From assembly GCA_024640985.1 (NCBI GenBank), contig JAHEDY010000012.1, positions 1-64,000 of the forward strand: a stretch of 64,000 nt of DNA, given 5' to 3'. The stretch comes from Gammaproteobacteria bacterium. Its GTDB lineage: Bacteria > Pseudomonadota > Gammaproteobacteria > Pseudomonadales > Litorivicinaceae. Positions 20,064 through 28,506 of this stretch are shown here, in pieces. The notes below the pieces were generated by a model, which was given only the letters and a program-made list of their open reading frames with translations, searched no databases and had not been told where the DNA came from. Made by a program: the position numbers and the translations under genes. Position 1 is the first letter of the stretch; the number at the start of each line of letters is the position of its first letter.

Positions 20064-21757
20064 CAATTCGCCCTCCCTGCCAGCATCGAACTATCGAGTT
20101 TGTCCGGTGGGATGTCATAGATTCGCATGACATCATCCATGACATCTGCAAACACCGGAGCCGCAACCTGCCCACCGTAATATTGCTGTGAACGCGGATC
20201 ATCCACCGAAATCGCCATCACAAACCTTGGATTCGCAATCGGCGCAAGGCCCACAAAACTGGATATGTACTGTCGACTTGCATAAGACCCGTCGGCGTAT
20301 TTCATCGTGGTCCCGGTTTTACCGCCCACGTGATACATCGGAATCTGCGCACGGCGCGCAGTACCGCCCTCTTCTGTCACCGCCTGCAACATCGGCAATA
20401 CCTGACGCACCGTTTTTTCAGAGAAAATCTGGACTGGCTTGGGCGTCACACCCTCGGCTAACAAGGTCAGTGGCTGTAAGACGCCATGATTTGCAAACAC
20501 GCTATATGCTTGAGCCAATTGGATGGTCGTAATGTTGAGGTTATAGCCATACGACAGCGCAGCCCGATCAAGATCTCGCCAGGTGGCATAGCTCGGTAAA
20601 AAGCCCTCTTCTTCGCCCGGGAAACCGGTGGCTGTCGGCTGACCAAGACCCAAAAGAGCCAACCGATCACGAAGTGCAGACGGCTCCATCATCATCGCAA
20701 TTTTAGTGGTGCCGACATTGGAAGACTTTGCAATCACTGTGGAGACATCAATTTCTCCATAGTTACTGACATCACTAATCACGTGCCCCTGAACTCGCAT
20801 CCGACCGGGCGTGGTCTCGATCAGGGTGCTAGGCTCAACCAATCCAAGATCAATCGCTGTGGCGATAGTGAACGGCTTGATGGGTGACCCCGGTTCCATC
20901 AGGTCAGTGACAGGGCGATTCCGCACACGCTCAGGAGTCCGAGAAGACATATCATTAGGATTAAATGCTGGCTGTGCCGCCAATGCTAAGACCTCACCTG
21001 TCCACGCATCGACTAAGACTGCGCTACCACCGGCAGCTCGAGCTCGAGCCACTGCTTCTTTCAGTGCGCGATAGGTCAGATACTGCAGTCTTAGATCAAT
21101 CGACAAGCGAAGGTCCCGACCTTGCTGCACCTCTTGGCCGGCACTAACGTATCGAACAACATTGGCTCGACGATTTCGCAAGACGTGACGTAATCCATCT
21201 TGACCAGACAACCAAGCATCATACGAAAGCTCGAGGCCTTCTTGGCCTGCGTCTTCAATATCGGTAAATCCGACTAAGTGAGCGGCAACTTCTCCGGCCG
21301 GATAAAATCGACGAAACTGGCGAACAACCTCCACGCCTTCCAAATTCAATGCTTCGATTTGGTTGGCGCGCTCTGGGGTGACATAGCGCGACAGATAAAG
21401 AAACGGTGACGGACTGCGTGCGACTCGGTCTCTCAATTTATCGGCATTCGAATCCATCAGTGGCGCGAGCTTTTCTGGCCAAGAGGAATCAGACAGCTTT
21501 TTTGGACGCACAGCAATCGCTGCAACGGGTGTTGAAATCGCCAGGGGTTGCGCAAAGCGATCGGTAATCATGCCTCGATAAGCGGGAATCTTTTGATAGC
21601 GAATCGTGATTTCATCGCCAATATCTTTCAGATGCTGCGTCTCGAATACATGTAGCCACACCAAGCGACCGCAGACCGTGATCACTAGCAATCCAAGGAC
21701 TGACCCGACGAACCAAAGCCTCCAGCGACTTGATGCCTGACGTTTCTGCGCGCTCAT
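20063..21757 (-). CDS. ftsI: Septal transpeptidase FtsI (PBP3)
   Basis: FtsI crosslinks septal murein. One N-terminal membrane anchor (about residues 13-34) precedes the pedestal domain and a penicillin-binding transpeptidase domain with SxxK at residues 291-294, SSN at 345-347 and KTGT at 480. The active-site box reads EPGSPIKP: proline follows the nucleophilic serine where threonine is usual (STVK or STMK). All catalytic residues are otherwise present. It overlaps ftsL by 4 bp. The length of 564 is normal. Confidence 0.96.
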   Translation of the reverse strand: MSAQKRQASSRWRLWFVGSVLGLLVITVCGRLVWLHVFETQHLKDIGDEITIRYQKIPAYRGMITDRFAQPLAISTPVAAIAVRPKKLSDSSWPEKLAPLMDSNADKLRDRVARSPSPFLYLSRYVTPERANQIEALNLEGVEVVRQFRRFYPAGEVAAHLVGFTDIEDAGQEGLELSYDAWLSGQDGLRHVLRNRRANVVRYVSAGQEVQQGRDLRLSIDLRLQYLTYRALKEAVARARAAGGSAVLVDAWTGEVLALAAQPAFNPNDMSSRTPERVRNRPVTDLMEPGSPIKPFTIATAIDLGLVEPSTLIETTPGRMRVQGHVISDVSNYGEIDVSTVIAKSSNVGTTKIAMMMEPSALRDRLALLGLGQPTATGFPGEEEGFLPSYATWRDLDRAALSYGYNLNITTIQLAQAYSVFANHGVLQPLTLLAEGVTPKPVQIFSEKTVRQVLPMLQAVTEEGGTARRAQIPMYHVGGKTGTTMKYADGSYASRQYISSFVGLAPIANPRFVMAISVDDPRSQQYYGGQVAAPVFADVMDDVMRIYDIPPDKLDSSMLAGRAN

Positions 21758-22041
21758 TGCGGACGCTCCAGAAGCATCACGTCATCCATCGGAGGCGCGC
21801 TCAACGACAGACCGGACCGAGCCATGGTATCAATGCGCATATCAGCAGAAACCGCACCACGCTCGAGCATCAAGCGGCCCCACTCAATCGTCAACCGATC
21901 GCGTTCAGCGCGAAGATCTTGGAGTGCTGAGTAAATCTGTCGTGTCTGATACGCAGTTTCAATGACGGTGATCGACGTGACTAAAATTCCGCCAGCGAGA
22001 AGAATCGAGAGCCACAGATCAGATCGATGAAACCACTGCAT
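21754..22041 (-). CDS. ftsL: Cell division protein FtsL
   Basis: This 95-residue bitopic protein has a single membrane segment (LWLSILLAGGILVTSITVIE) followed by a short coiled coil (TRQIYSALQDLRAERDRLTIEWGRLMLE). Together with its site between rsmH and ftsI this identifies FtsL, which with FtsB and FtsQ activates FtsWI. The start is ATG 22041, overlapping the rsmH stop as TGATG with GGAGG seven bases upstream; the track start is the TTG one codon before. FtsL is poorly conserved in sequence, so topology and position carry the call. Confidence 0.9.
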   Translation of the reverse strand: MQWFHRSDLWLSILLAGGILVTSITVIETAYQTRQIYSALQDLRAERDRLTIEWGRLMLERGAVSADMRIDTMARSGLSLSAPPMDDVMLLERPQ

Positions 22042-22967
22042 CAAGCCGCCTCCGTTCGCTCAGCAATCCGAAGCACCGCGCTTCGCGCTCTCGGATTTTT
22101 CGAAAGCTCATCCGGACCTGCTTTGATGGCTTTACCGATCAGTTTTAATTTTGGTTGAGCAACGGTCTCAGGCAATGGCATCCTCGGATCACCCTGAGGG
22201 GGTCGAGACGCATCACGTAACGCGCGTTTCACTAATCGATCTTCCAGTGAATGGAAGGAGATCACCACCAAACGACCACCGACTTCCAAACGATTGACTG
22301 CAGCGCTCAGGCCTTGTTCAACCTCAGACAATTCACCATTGATAAATAGACGAATCGCCTGAAATGCCCGAGTGGCAGGATGCTTATTTGGATCTCGTTT
22401 CGGCTGCGCGTTAGCAATAATGCGGCCGAGTTGGGAGGTGGTCACAATCGGTTCCAGCACGCGCGCTTCGACAATAGCTCGCGCAATCCGCCGAGAAAAC
22501 CGTTCTTCTCCGAACACCCATAGCACATGAGCAATCTCATCTGCTTCGGCACGCGCGATCCAAGCAGCGGCAGATTCACCATGAGTCGGATCCATTCGCA
22601 TATCTAACGGACCGTCGGCCTGAAAACTAAAGCCGCGCGCCGCATCATCCAGCTGCGGAGAAGACACACCCAAATCCATCAAAATCCCATGAACCCGCCC
22701 GATGCCTAATTGATCCAACGCGGATTCGAGCGCGGAAAACGCGGTATGCACGATATGAAAGCGAGGATCAGCGGCACCTAACTCCTCCCCAACGACGACT
22801 GCCGAAGGGTCACGGTCCAGTCCAATCACACGACCAGACTGACCAAGTTCCGCCAACATCGCTTTGGAGTGCCCACCACGACCAAAAGTACAATCCAAAT
22901 AGATCCCATCACCCTGAATACAGAGGGCTGTCAGCGCTTCATGAAGTAGCACCGGTATGTGACTCAT
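22041..22967 (-). CDS. rsmH: 16S rRNA m4C1402 methyltransferase RsmH
   Basis: RsmH (MraW) methylates N4 of C1402 in the 30S decoding centre; RsmI, also in this window, adds the ribose methyl at the same nucleotide. The family N-terminus HIPVLLHEAL, the SAM motif LDCTFGRGGHSKAML and the C-terminal FHSLEDRLVKR and NPRARSAVLRIAER are all intact. It is 308 residues long. It begins 12 bp after mraZ and is the second gene of the dcw cluster. Confidence 0.97.
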   Translation of the reverse strand: MSHIPVLLHEALTALCIQGDGIYLDCTFGRGGHSKAMLAELGQSGRVIGLDRDPSAVVVGEELGAADPRFHIVHTAFSALESALDQLGIGRVHGILMDLGVSSPQLDDAARGFSFQADGPLDMRMDPTHGESAAAWIARAEADEIAHVLWVFGEERFSRRIARAIVEARVLEPIVTTSQLGRIIANAQPKRDPNKHPATRAFQAIRLFINGELSEVEQGLSAAVNRLEVGGRLVVISFHSLEDRLVKRALRDASRPPQGDPRMPLPETVAQPKLKLIGKAIKAGPDELSKNPRARSAVLRIAERTEAA

Positions 22968-22979
22968 CGCACCCTCCCT

Positions 22980-23435
22980 CTACAGTGACAAATTGGTCAA
23001 TTCAACAGAGGCATCTTCGTCAACCGGCTCGTTGAGATAGGCCTCGGTCATCGAGGTCCAGCGCGCCTCACTCCAGACCTCAAACTTTTGCCCCTGACCC
23101 ACAAGAATCAAACGCTTATCCAGTTCTGCGTGATCGCGATGCATCGCAGGGAGGAGGAGACGATTTGCTGCATCAAGATCAAGCTCGGTGGCATAACCCA
23201 CCATGAGGTGCTGAAGGCGGCGAGCCTGGCGACTCGTTGAGTTAGGGAGCGCATTGACCTGGGCTTCGATGACTTCCCAGTCAGTCAACGGATAGAGAAG
23301 CAAACAGCGATCGAACGGATGCACTGTGAGGACCATATGGCCATCACAGCGGTCGGTGACGCGATCCCGGTATTTTGCCGGTAATGCGACACGCCCTTTG
23401 GCATCTAAGTTGATCGGGTTAATCCCGCGAAACAC
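22980..23435 (-). CDS. mraZ: Transcriptional regulator MraZ
   Basis: MraZ is a ring-forming DNA-binding protein that represses its own dcw operon by binding direct GTGGG repeats. The two AbrB-like repeats show as NLDAKGRVALP near residue 10 and LDLDAANRLLLP near residue 85. The track ATG at 23441 has a Shine-Dalgarno sequence touching it; GTG 23435 has GGAG six bases upstream and yields MFRGINPINLDAKGR, the standard N-terminus, with 151 residues. Its likely operator lies 40-70 bp upstream. Confidence 0.96.
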   Translation of the reverse strand: MFRGINPINLDAKGRVALPAKYRDRVTDRCDGHMVLTVHPFDRCLLLYPLTDWEVIEAQVNALPNSTSRQARRLQHLMVGYATELDLDAANRLLLPAMHRDHAELDKRLILVGQGQKFEVWSEARWTSMTEAYLNEPVDEDASVELTNLSL

Positions 23436-23477
23436 TGTCATCTCCTCGGTTGGGCCGGGGAGAAAACAACGTTTTCA

Positions 23478-23502
23478 CCCACAACTCACCACTTTCTCCC
23501 AC
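23478..23502 (-). promoter_or_regulatory. MraZ operator: three direct GTGGG boxes at 10-bp spacing
   Basis: Read on the minus strand, GTGGG-AGAAA-GTGGT-GAGTT-GTGGG places three pentamers exactly one helical turn apart (plus-strand CCCAC 23478, ACCAC 23488, CCCAC 23498). This matches the known MraZ binding architecture of three TGGG-type repeats with 5-bp spacers. A further GTGGG sits at 23519-23523, one base out of phase. The array lies between the proposed mraZ promoter and the mraZ start. Confidence 0.85.
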
Positions 23503-23508
23503 ATAAGA

Positions 23509-23537
23509 ACTCTATTTACCCACTGAGAGACAGTCAA
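23509..23537 (-). promoter_or_regulatory. Candidate sigma70 promoter for the dcw cluster
   Basis: TTGACT (23537-23532) and TAGAGT (23514-23509) are separated by 17 bp on the minus strand. Transcription would start near 23502, at the edge of the GTGGG array, so bound MraZ would obstruct initiation. No comparable promoter was seen within the cluster downstream, fitting a long dcw transcript. Confidence 0.6.
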
Positions 23538-23699
23538 ATGACAATCTAGCCAGATCCCTTAGACTCTGAAATCGATTCTTCAAACTAGCGAACAAGTAAT
23601 TGAAATAATGAATAAAACTAATTTGATCAACGTCTGAAAAAGCGAGCAAGGCATGAAGAAAAAGTAGTGTGGGCGAAAGTGGGGGAGGGAGTGGAAAAA
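23538..23699. other. AT-rich gap between mraZ promoter and rnpB
   Basis: Apart from a purine-rich GTGGG pair at 23669-23683, this stretch contains no convincing gene. The 77-codon ORF at 23512-23745 (-) runs through the 3' end of rnpB and the promoter region and has no recognisable features. A second possible promoter, TTGATC-N17-TATTTC on the minus strand around 23600-23630, is weak. Confidence 0.5.
23669..23694 (+). repeat. Second GTGGG array, opposite orientation
   Basis: The plus strand reads GTGGGCGAAAGTGGGGGAGG and then GAGTGG: two exact GTGGG boxes 10 bp apart, with a third GTGG two bases out of phase. The form matches the mraZ operator but points the other way, about 170 bp from it and just beyond the rnpB terminator. 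Regulatory significance is inferred only; it may be a purine-rich tract without function. Confidence 0.4.
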
Positions 23700-24038
<339 letters not shown>

Positions 24039-24042
24039 GCGC

Positions 24043-24071
24043 AGTGTCTACGCTTCGGGGTCATTCGTCAA
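24043..24071 (-). promoter_or_regulatory. Candidate rnpB promoter with GC-rich discriminator
   Basis: On the minus strand TTGACG (24071-24066) and GACACT (24048-24043) are 17 bp apart, followed by GCGCGC and then the expected RNA 5' end GAGTTAGCC. Spacing from the -10 to the predicted start is right. The element overlaps the last codons of rsmI. GC-rich discriminators are characteristic of stringently controlled stable-RNA promoters. Confidence 0.6.
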
Positions 24072-24920
24072 TTGACGATACAGCTCTCGCTTCGGAACCC
24101 CGGTTAGTTCTGAGGTTAATGCTGCTGCTTTTGACGGTGGTAACTCGCGTGCGAGGACGCGAAGGATGTGGTCTGCATCCACGCTCGAGGTCGCACGTTC
24201 AGTGCTCACACCTCCCACCAAGACGACAAATTCACCGCGAATTCGATCCGGATTCGCCTCGAACCAAGCCTCACACTCCCCTGCCACGACACGAATCAAT
24301 TGTTCATGGGTTTTTGTCAGCTCGCGCGCGAACACAACCCGTCGACCGTTCGCTTGTTGATCGAGTCGCCGTGCCAAATCAACAATGCGATGTGGAGCTT
24401 CATAAAAGATCAAGGTGCCGGTGTGACCGAGTGCTTGCTCTAACTCTTTGTCTCGCGCACTGGACTTGGTGGAAAGGAATCCAAAAAAATGTGATGGCGC
24501 GGCCGAGAAGCCACTAACAGATAATGCGGCAATGAATGCGGAAGGTCCCGGCACAGGGATTACTCGATATCCTTCGCTCGCCACGCGCTCAATCAACAAA
24601 CGACCTGGATCACTGATTCCGGGGGTTCCAGCATCAGAAATCAGCGCCAGCGACTGCCCGGCCTCTAATGACTCAAGCACTTTTCCAGACTTTCCCGCTT
24701 CCGAGTGCGCATTGAATGAGACCATCCGAGTCGAGACGCCAACAGCTTTAAGAATCTGACCGCTGACCCGAGTATCTTCCGCCAAGATCACGTCAACACA
24801 CCTCAAAACATCAATTGCGCGCGTTGAAAGATCTGTCCACTGACCAATCGGCATTGCGACAACGTAAAGCGCAGATGGTAGAGTGGTGGATGATTGATCT
24901 TGTGACACTGTGAGCACCAA
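24048..24920 (-). CDS. rsmI: 16S rRNA 2'-O-ribose C1402 methyltransferase RsmI
   Basis: RsmI adds the 2'-O-methyl group at C1402 of 16S rRNA, working beside RsmH. Family blocks are LYVVAMPIGQWTDLSTRAIDVL, ILAEDTRVSGQIL, ALISDAGTPGISDPG, VIPVPGPSAFIAALSVSG and TLIFYEAPHRI. The start is unsettled: the track uses TTG 24920, with GTG 24917 adjacent, and the conserved region begins about residue 17. The coding frame carries the rnpB promoter at its 3' end. It is divergent from lpoA with little room between them. Confidence 0.95.
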   Translation of the reverse strand: MVLTVSQDQSSTTLPSALYVVAMPIGQWTDLSTRAIDVLRCVDVILAEDTRVSGQILKAVGVSTRMVSFNAHSEAGKSGKVLESLEAGQSLALISDAGTPGISDPGRLLIERVASEGYRVIPVPGPSAFIAALSVSGFSAAPSHFFGFLSTKSSARDKELEQALGHTGTLIFYEAPHRIVDLARRLDQQANGRRVVFARELTKTHEQLIRVVAGECEAWFEANPDRIRGEFVVLVGGVSTERATSSVDADHILRVLARELPPSKAAALTSELTGVPKRELYRQLTNDPEA

Positions 24921-24954
24921 TTTGTTGTTACGCGCAAAGCCTGCACGAAAAACG

Positions 24955-26892
24955 ATGATGAGAACAAGCGCTTTAATGAGCCTGGTGTTAATTGTCGGCT
25001 GTCAACAGCAAATCAAGCCACCAGTGACCGAAATTCCTCGAGCCGAAACGACCCCCCGAGCTGCTCCACCTGCAGTTGAGGCCCCAACCGATACCCCGGC
25101 CAGTGCGCTCAATACCGATCCTGTGTTGCCTGAGCAAATCGACTGGAACCGTCGCTCTCGAGAAATCGCTCGGACTGAGTTGTCGCCGATCATTCGCGAA
25201 CTCCCGCCAACGTCTTTAGACAGCGAGCGGCCAAGCGAACTCGACCCAGCCGCACCATTTGCGTCAGCGCCAGAGCCCTCTGAAGGCATCGCCTTACAGA
25301 CGCCGCCAATTGTCCGGCCGATCGATGAAACACCGGAAATGCCAACGGCGCCGGCGATCCCTGAAAATCCCATTGAATCTTCAGCACTTCAGTTATCACA
25401 AAATCGTCCTGAATCAGCCATCATGACGCTGAATACCATCGATCCAAGATCACTGTCTGAAACCCAGCGAGCTGACGTCTTACGCATCAAAGCGTCTGCC
25501 TACCGTCAATTAGGGATGACCATCGCTGCTTTGCGCTTCGATGCGGAACGATTGAGATATCTGGAAGACGACCAGTTAAATGCAGAAACTCGACGCATCC
25601 TGGGTGAACTAGAGCAATTGCCCGACCGGATTCTCCTTGACCTCAGTATTGGGACCGATCTTCTGGCGGGCCTCGCTCACGCGCTTCAACTCAAAACAAC
25701 GTCTGCAACCGATGTCGACGCGATTTCCCAGTGGTTACGCAAATACCGAGCGCACCCCCTGTTAAAGGCTCGCCTCATCGATTATGAATTTTTGACCGAA
25801 GCGGTTCTGCCTGCTGATTTTAAGGTTGCTGTGTTGCTTCCACTATCAGGTGACTGGGCCAATGCCGGGCGAGCGATTCGTGACGGTATCTTGTTCGAAT
25901 ACCAACAGCGACAAACCAATGTTGGAGTGGCTCTGACAGTCATCGATTCGGAATCTTTGACGCCTGAGCAGCTGATTGCGATCGGGCAATCGACCGATAC
26001 GGAATTCGTGATTGGACCCTTACAAAAAGACAACATCGCCATCTTGCTTGAGTCCAAGCCGCGCATTCCGGTGTTACTGTTAAATCGCATCCAAACCAAC
26101 GCGTTACCCCTGAAGTCGCCGACATACAGCCTGAGTCTAGCGGTTGAAGATGATGCTGAATCGACCATCAACCAAATTGCTCGGGAGGTGGATCAAGCAC
26201 GGGTTGTGGTCTTTCATTCCGACTCCCCATTAGGAGTTCGGTCCGCTGAAGCCATTCGACAACAGTTAACAGTTGTCGGCGGATCCCATGCTGGCCAATT
26301 TATCCTTGATGACAAAAAGCCCGAAACAGCCATTACAAAAGCCTTTGGTGTGACAGATAGTGACAATCGTCGGCGAGAGTTATCAAAAACGCTCGGGCTT
26401 CGACTGGAGCATACCCCACGGATCCGGCAGGACATGTCTGCGGTTGTGGTGCATACCGACCCGAAAAAAGCGCAGCGTATTCGGCCGCTGTTGGATTTCT
26501 ATTATCTCGACCAGACACCTGTCTATCTCATCGGCGCCTACCGAGATGACTTGCCCGAAATCGTTGAAGATCTCAAAAATACACGTGTGATGGTGACCCC
26601 CTGGGATTTAGGCACACCAGCGAAGCAAGCGCTGACATCCAGACCACTCGCTCAAGGCGTGTTCGGGTCTCTCGTTGGGGTCGGCATTGATGCGATGAGT
26701 ATGGCGGTGCAACTCGGCTTTGGCGGATCGACGTCAATCCAAGGTGAAACCGGCTATCTCACATTAGGTGCCGATTCCATGATTCACCGTCAACTGTCCA
26801 CCATCCATATTTCACGCAACGAGACCATCACTCGCAATCTTTGGGAGCCCTTACCATCGCTTCTGCAATCGGACCTTTTCTATGCCGACTAA
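24955..26892 (+). CDS. lpoA: Outer-membrane lipoprotein LpoA, PBP1A activator
   Basis: The product has a lipoprotein signal: a short basic start, a hydrophobic run and the lipobox LIVGC with cysteine about 16 residues in. A Pro/Ala/Glu-rich stretch of about 120 residues follows, then a helical TPR-like region (PESAIMTLNTIDPRSLSETQRADVL) and from about residue 285 a periplasmic-binding-protein fold (KVAVLLPLSGDWANAGRAIRDG), the LpoA/YraM layout. LpoA stimulates PBP1A from the outer membrane. ATG 24955 or 24958 is chosen because it starts the signal peptide; the track start lies 15 codons earlier. The next gene overlaps by 11 bp. Confidence 0.9.
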   Translation: MMRTSALMSLVLIVGCQQQIKPPVTEIPRAETTPRAAPPAVEAPTDTPASALNTDPVLPEQIDWNRRSREIARTELSPIIRELPPTSLDSERPSELDPAAPFASAPEPSEGIALQTPPIVRPIDETPEMPTAPAIPENPIESSALQLSQNRPESAIMTLNTIDPRSLSETQRADVLRIKASAYRQLGMTIAALRFDAERLRYLEDDQLNAETRRILGELEQLPDRILLDLSIGTDLLAGLAHALQLKTTSATDVDAISQWLRKYRAHPLLKARLIDYEFLTEAVLPADFKVAVLLPLSGDWANAGRAIRDGILFEYQQRQTNVGVALTVIDSESLTPEQLIAIGQSTDTEFVIGPLQKDNIAILLESKPRIPVLLLNRIQTNALPLKSPTYSLSLAVEDDAESTINQIAREVDQARVVVFHSDSPLGVRSAEAIRQQLTVVGGSHAGQFILDDKKPETAITKAFGVTDSDNRRRELSKTLGLRLEHTPRIRQDMSAVVVHTDPKKAQRIRPLLDFYYLDQTPVYLIGAYRDDLPEIVEDLKNTRVMVTPWDLGTPAKQALTSRPLAQGVFGSLVGVGIDAMSMAVQLGFGGSTSIQGETGYLTLGADSMIHRQLSTIHISRNETITRNLWEPLPSLLQSDLFYAD

Positions 26893-27472
26893 TGAGATTC
26901 TGGAAGAACGCATCGCAATGCGGATCGCCAAGGCGACCGATGCCTTGCAAAAAAGTTTTGAGCTGGCGCCACGCTTGGTCAGTGCTGCGGAACAACTCTC
27001 CAATTGCATTCTGAACGACGGGAAGATCCTGGTGATAGGGACCGGGTCATCTGCTGCGATCGGACAAATCTTTGCGGCTCATCTCATGCATCGTTTCGAA
27101 CGTGACCGGCCCGGACTCCCAGCCATCGCATTAAACGCCGATGCCATTACCATCAGCTCATTGAGCGACGAGTCCCGCTCTGAGAAATACTCTCGGCAGG
27201 TTAAGGCTCTGGGGAAATCTGGTGACAGCTTGCTGGTTGTCTCGGCGACCGGGACACGATCGAGTCTTGTACAGGCTGTTGTCGCCGCACACGACTTAGA
27301 ATTGCCCGTTGTTGCACTCACAGGCAGCGATGGTGGAGAAATTTCCCCATTACTGAATTACGGAGATACCGAGATTCGGGTAGACTCTGATCACCCCACA
27401 ACAGTCCGAGAGCAACATTTGATGTTAATCCACTGTCTCAGTGAGCTCATCGATGTTCAGATTTTCGGCTAA
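26882..27472 (+). CDS. diaA: SIS-domain protein DiaA-like
   Basis: This 196-residue protein is a single sugar-isomerase (SIS) domain: VIGTGSSAAIGQIFAAHLMHRF, the LNADAITISSL segment and the C-terminal REQHLMLIHCLSELID helix. It matches the DiaA/GmhA family. Following lpoA and preceding dolP is the usual place of DiaA, which binds DnaA and helps initiation timing. GmhA (sedoheptulose-7-phosphate isomerase) is the alternative and cannot be excluded by sequence alone. The yraN gene normally found between lpoA and diaA is absent. Confidence 0.85.
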   Translation: MPTNEILEERIAMRIAKATDALQKSFELAPRLVSAAEQLSNCILNDGKILVIGTGSSAAIGQIFAAHLMHRFERDRPGLPAIALNADAITISSLSDESRSEKYSRQVKALGKSGDSLLVVSATGTRSSLVQAVVAAHDLELPVVALTGSDGGEISPLLNYGDTEIRVDSDHPTTVREQHLMLIHCLSELIDVQIFG

Positions 27473-27487
27473 CCAGAGGAGTTCGTC

Positions 27488-28060
27488 ATGCGTTTTTCTA
27501 TGATCCTGATCACTGTCCTGATGGGCCTTCTTACCGGATGTGCGACCGTCATTGATTCCACGACATCTGAACCAATTTCGGATAATCGAGGGAGTCGAAC
27601 CGCTGGGCAATTCATTGATGATGAAACCGCAGAGGTGACGATAGCGGTGAACCTCAAAAAAGCATCGCCTGAGCTAAAAGTCAGCAACATTAACGTGAAG
27701 GTCTATAACGGCGTGGTGTTAATTGCTGGACAAGTGCCTTCTGAAGATGCCCGAGAAACTGCCGGCAAGGTCGCCACTCAACATCGTGGTGTCGCTCGAG
27801 TCATCAACCAACTCGAGATCGCCGGTAAAGCGACTATCATCTCCGAAATCAACGATCTCACCATCTCAACGCAGGTGAAAGCATTGGTTCTCAAGAATCT
27901 TGGACGCAATGTGTACCAACGAACACTGATCACCACTGAAAACAGCATCGTTTACGTGATGGGGTTTGTCACCAAAACCGAAGCGGCCGCACTTGAGAAC
28001 GTCGTGAGTTCAGTGCGTGGTGTCAAACGGATCGTCAGAGTCTTTGAATATATCGATTAG
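27488..28060 (+). CDS. dolP: BON-domain outer-membrane lipoprotein DolP
   Basis: The N-terminus MRFSMILITVLMGLLTGC is a lipoprotein signal with lipobox LTGC. Two BON domains follow, each ending in the beta-alpha-beta pattern (VYNGVVLIAGQVPSEDARETA and TENSIVYVMGFVTKTEAAALEN). DolP (YraP) binds anionic phospholipid at the outer membrane and supports BAM function and amidase regulation. The start has AGAGGAGTT upstream. It ends in a 4-bp convergent overlap with sspB. Confidence 0.92.
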   Translation: MRFSMILITVLMGLLTGCATVIDSTTSEPISDNRGSRTAGQFIDDETAEVTIAVNLKKASPELKVSNINVKVYNGVVLIAGQVPSEDARETAGKVATQHRGVARVINQLEIAGKATIISEINDLTISTQVKALVLKNLGRNVYQRTLITTENSIVYVMGFVTKTEAAALENVVSSVRGVKRIVRVFEYID

Positions 28061-28506
28061 TCGTCAGATTTGACGATTCGAAGAGCAGGTCGCTCACGCT
28101 TGGGCGGCTCTGCGTCTGCCTGAGTATCTTCGGGCGCAGACTCGAAGGTGGGTGTCCGCGTTTCGCCGGAAGGCAACTCAGGAACACCACCGGGCTCTTG
28201 CCCAAAAGCCATGCCCAATCCAGACTCTTTACCGTAAATCGCCGTGATCGCGCCGTAGGGAAGAATAATTTCCGTCGGAATGCCCCCAAACCGCGTTTGG
28301 AACATCACGCCGAAGTCGGCCATATTCCAGCCACTGAGCGCACGAGGCGCGAGATTCAAAACAATCTGACCGTCTTTGATGTGCGTTTCAGGAACTTCTA
28401 CGCCAGGATAAAAACAGTCGACAACAACGTAAGGATCCTCACCACCATCGACGATCCAATCGTAGAGGGCTCTTATTAAGTAGGGGCGTGAAGATCCTAA
28501 AGCCAT
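28057..28506 (-). CDS. sspB: ClpXP specificity-enhancing factor SspB
   Basis: SspB delivers ssrA-tagged peptides to ClpXP. The fold core is visible from SSRPYLIRALYDWIVDGGEDPYVVV through NLAPRALSGWNMADFGVMFQTRFGG. An acidic, flexible linker leads to the C-terminal ClpX-binding peptide RPALRIVKSDD. At 149 residues it is slightly shorter than in E. coli. The gene follows sspA with no intervening bases, the standard pair. Confidence 0.95.
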   Translation of the reverse strand: MALGSSRPYLIRALYDWIVDGGEDPYVVVDCFYPGVEVPETHIKDGQIVLNLAPRALSGWNMADFGVMFQTRFGGIPTEIILPYGAITAIYGKESGLGMAFGQEPGGVPELPSGETRTPTFESAPEDTQADAEPPKRERPALRIVKSDD

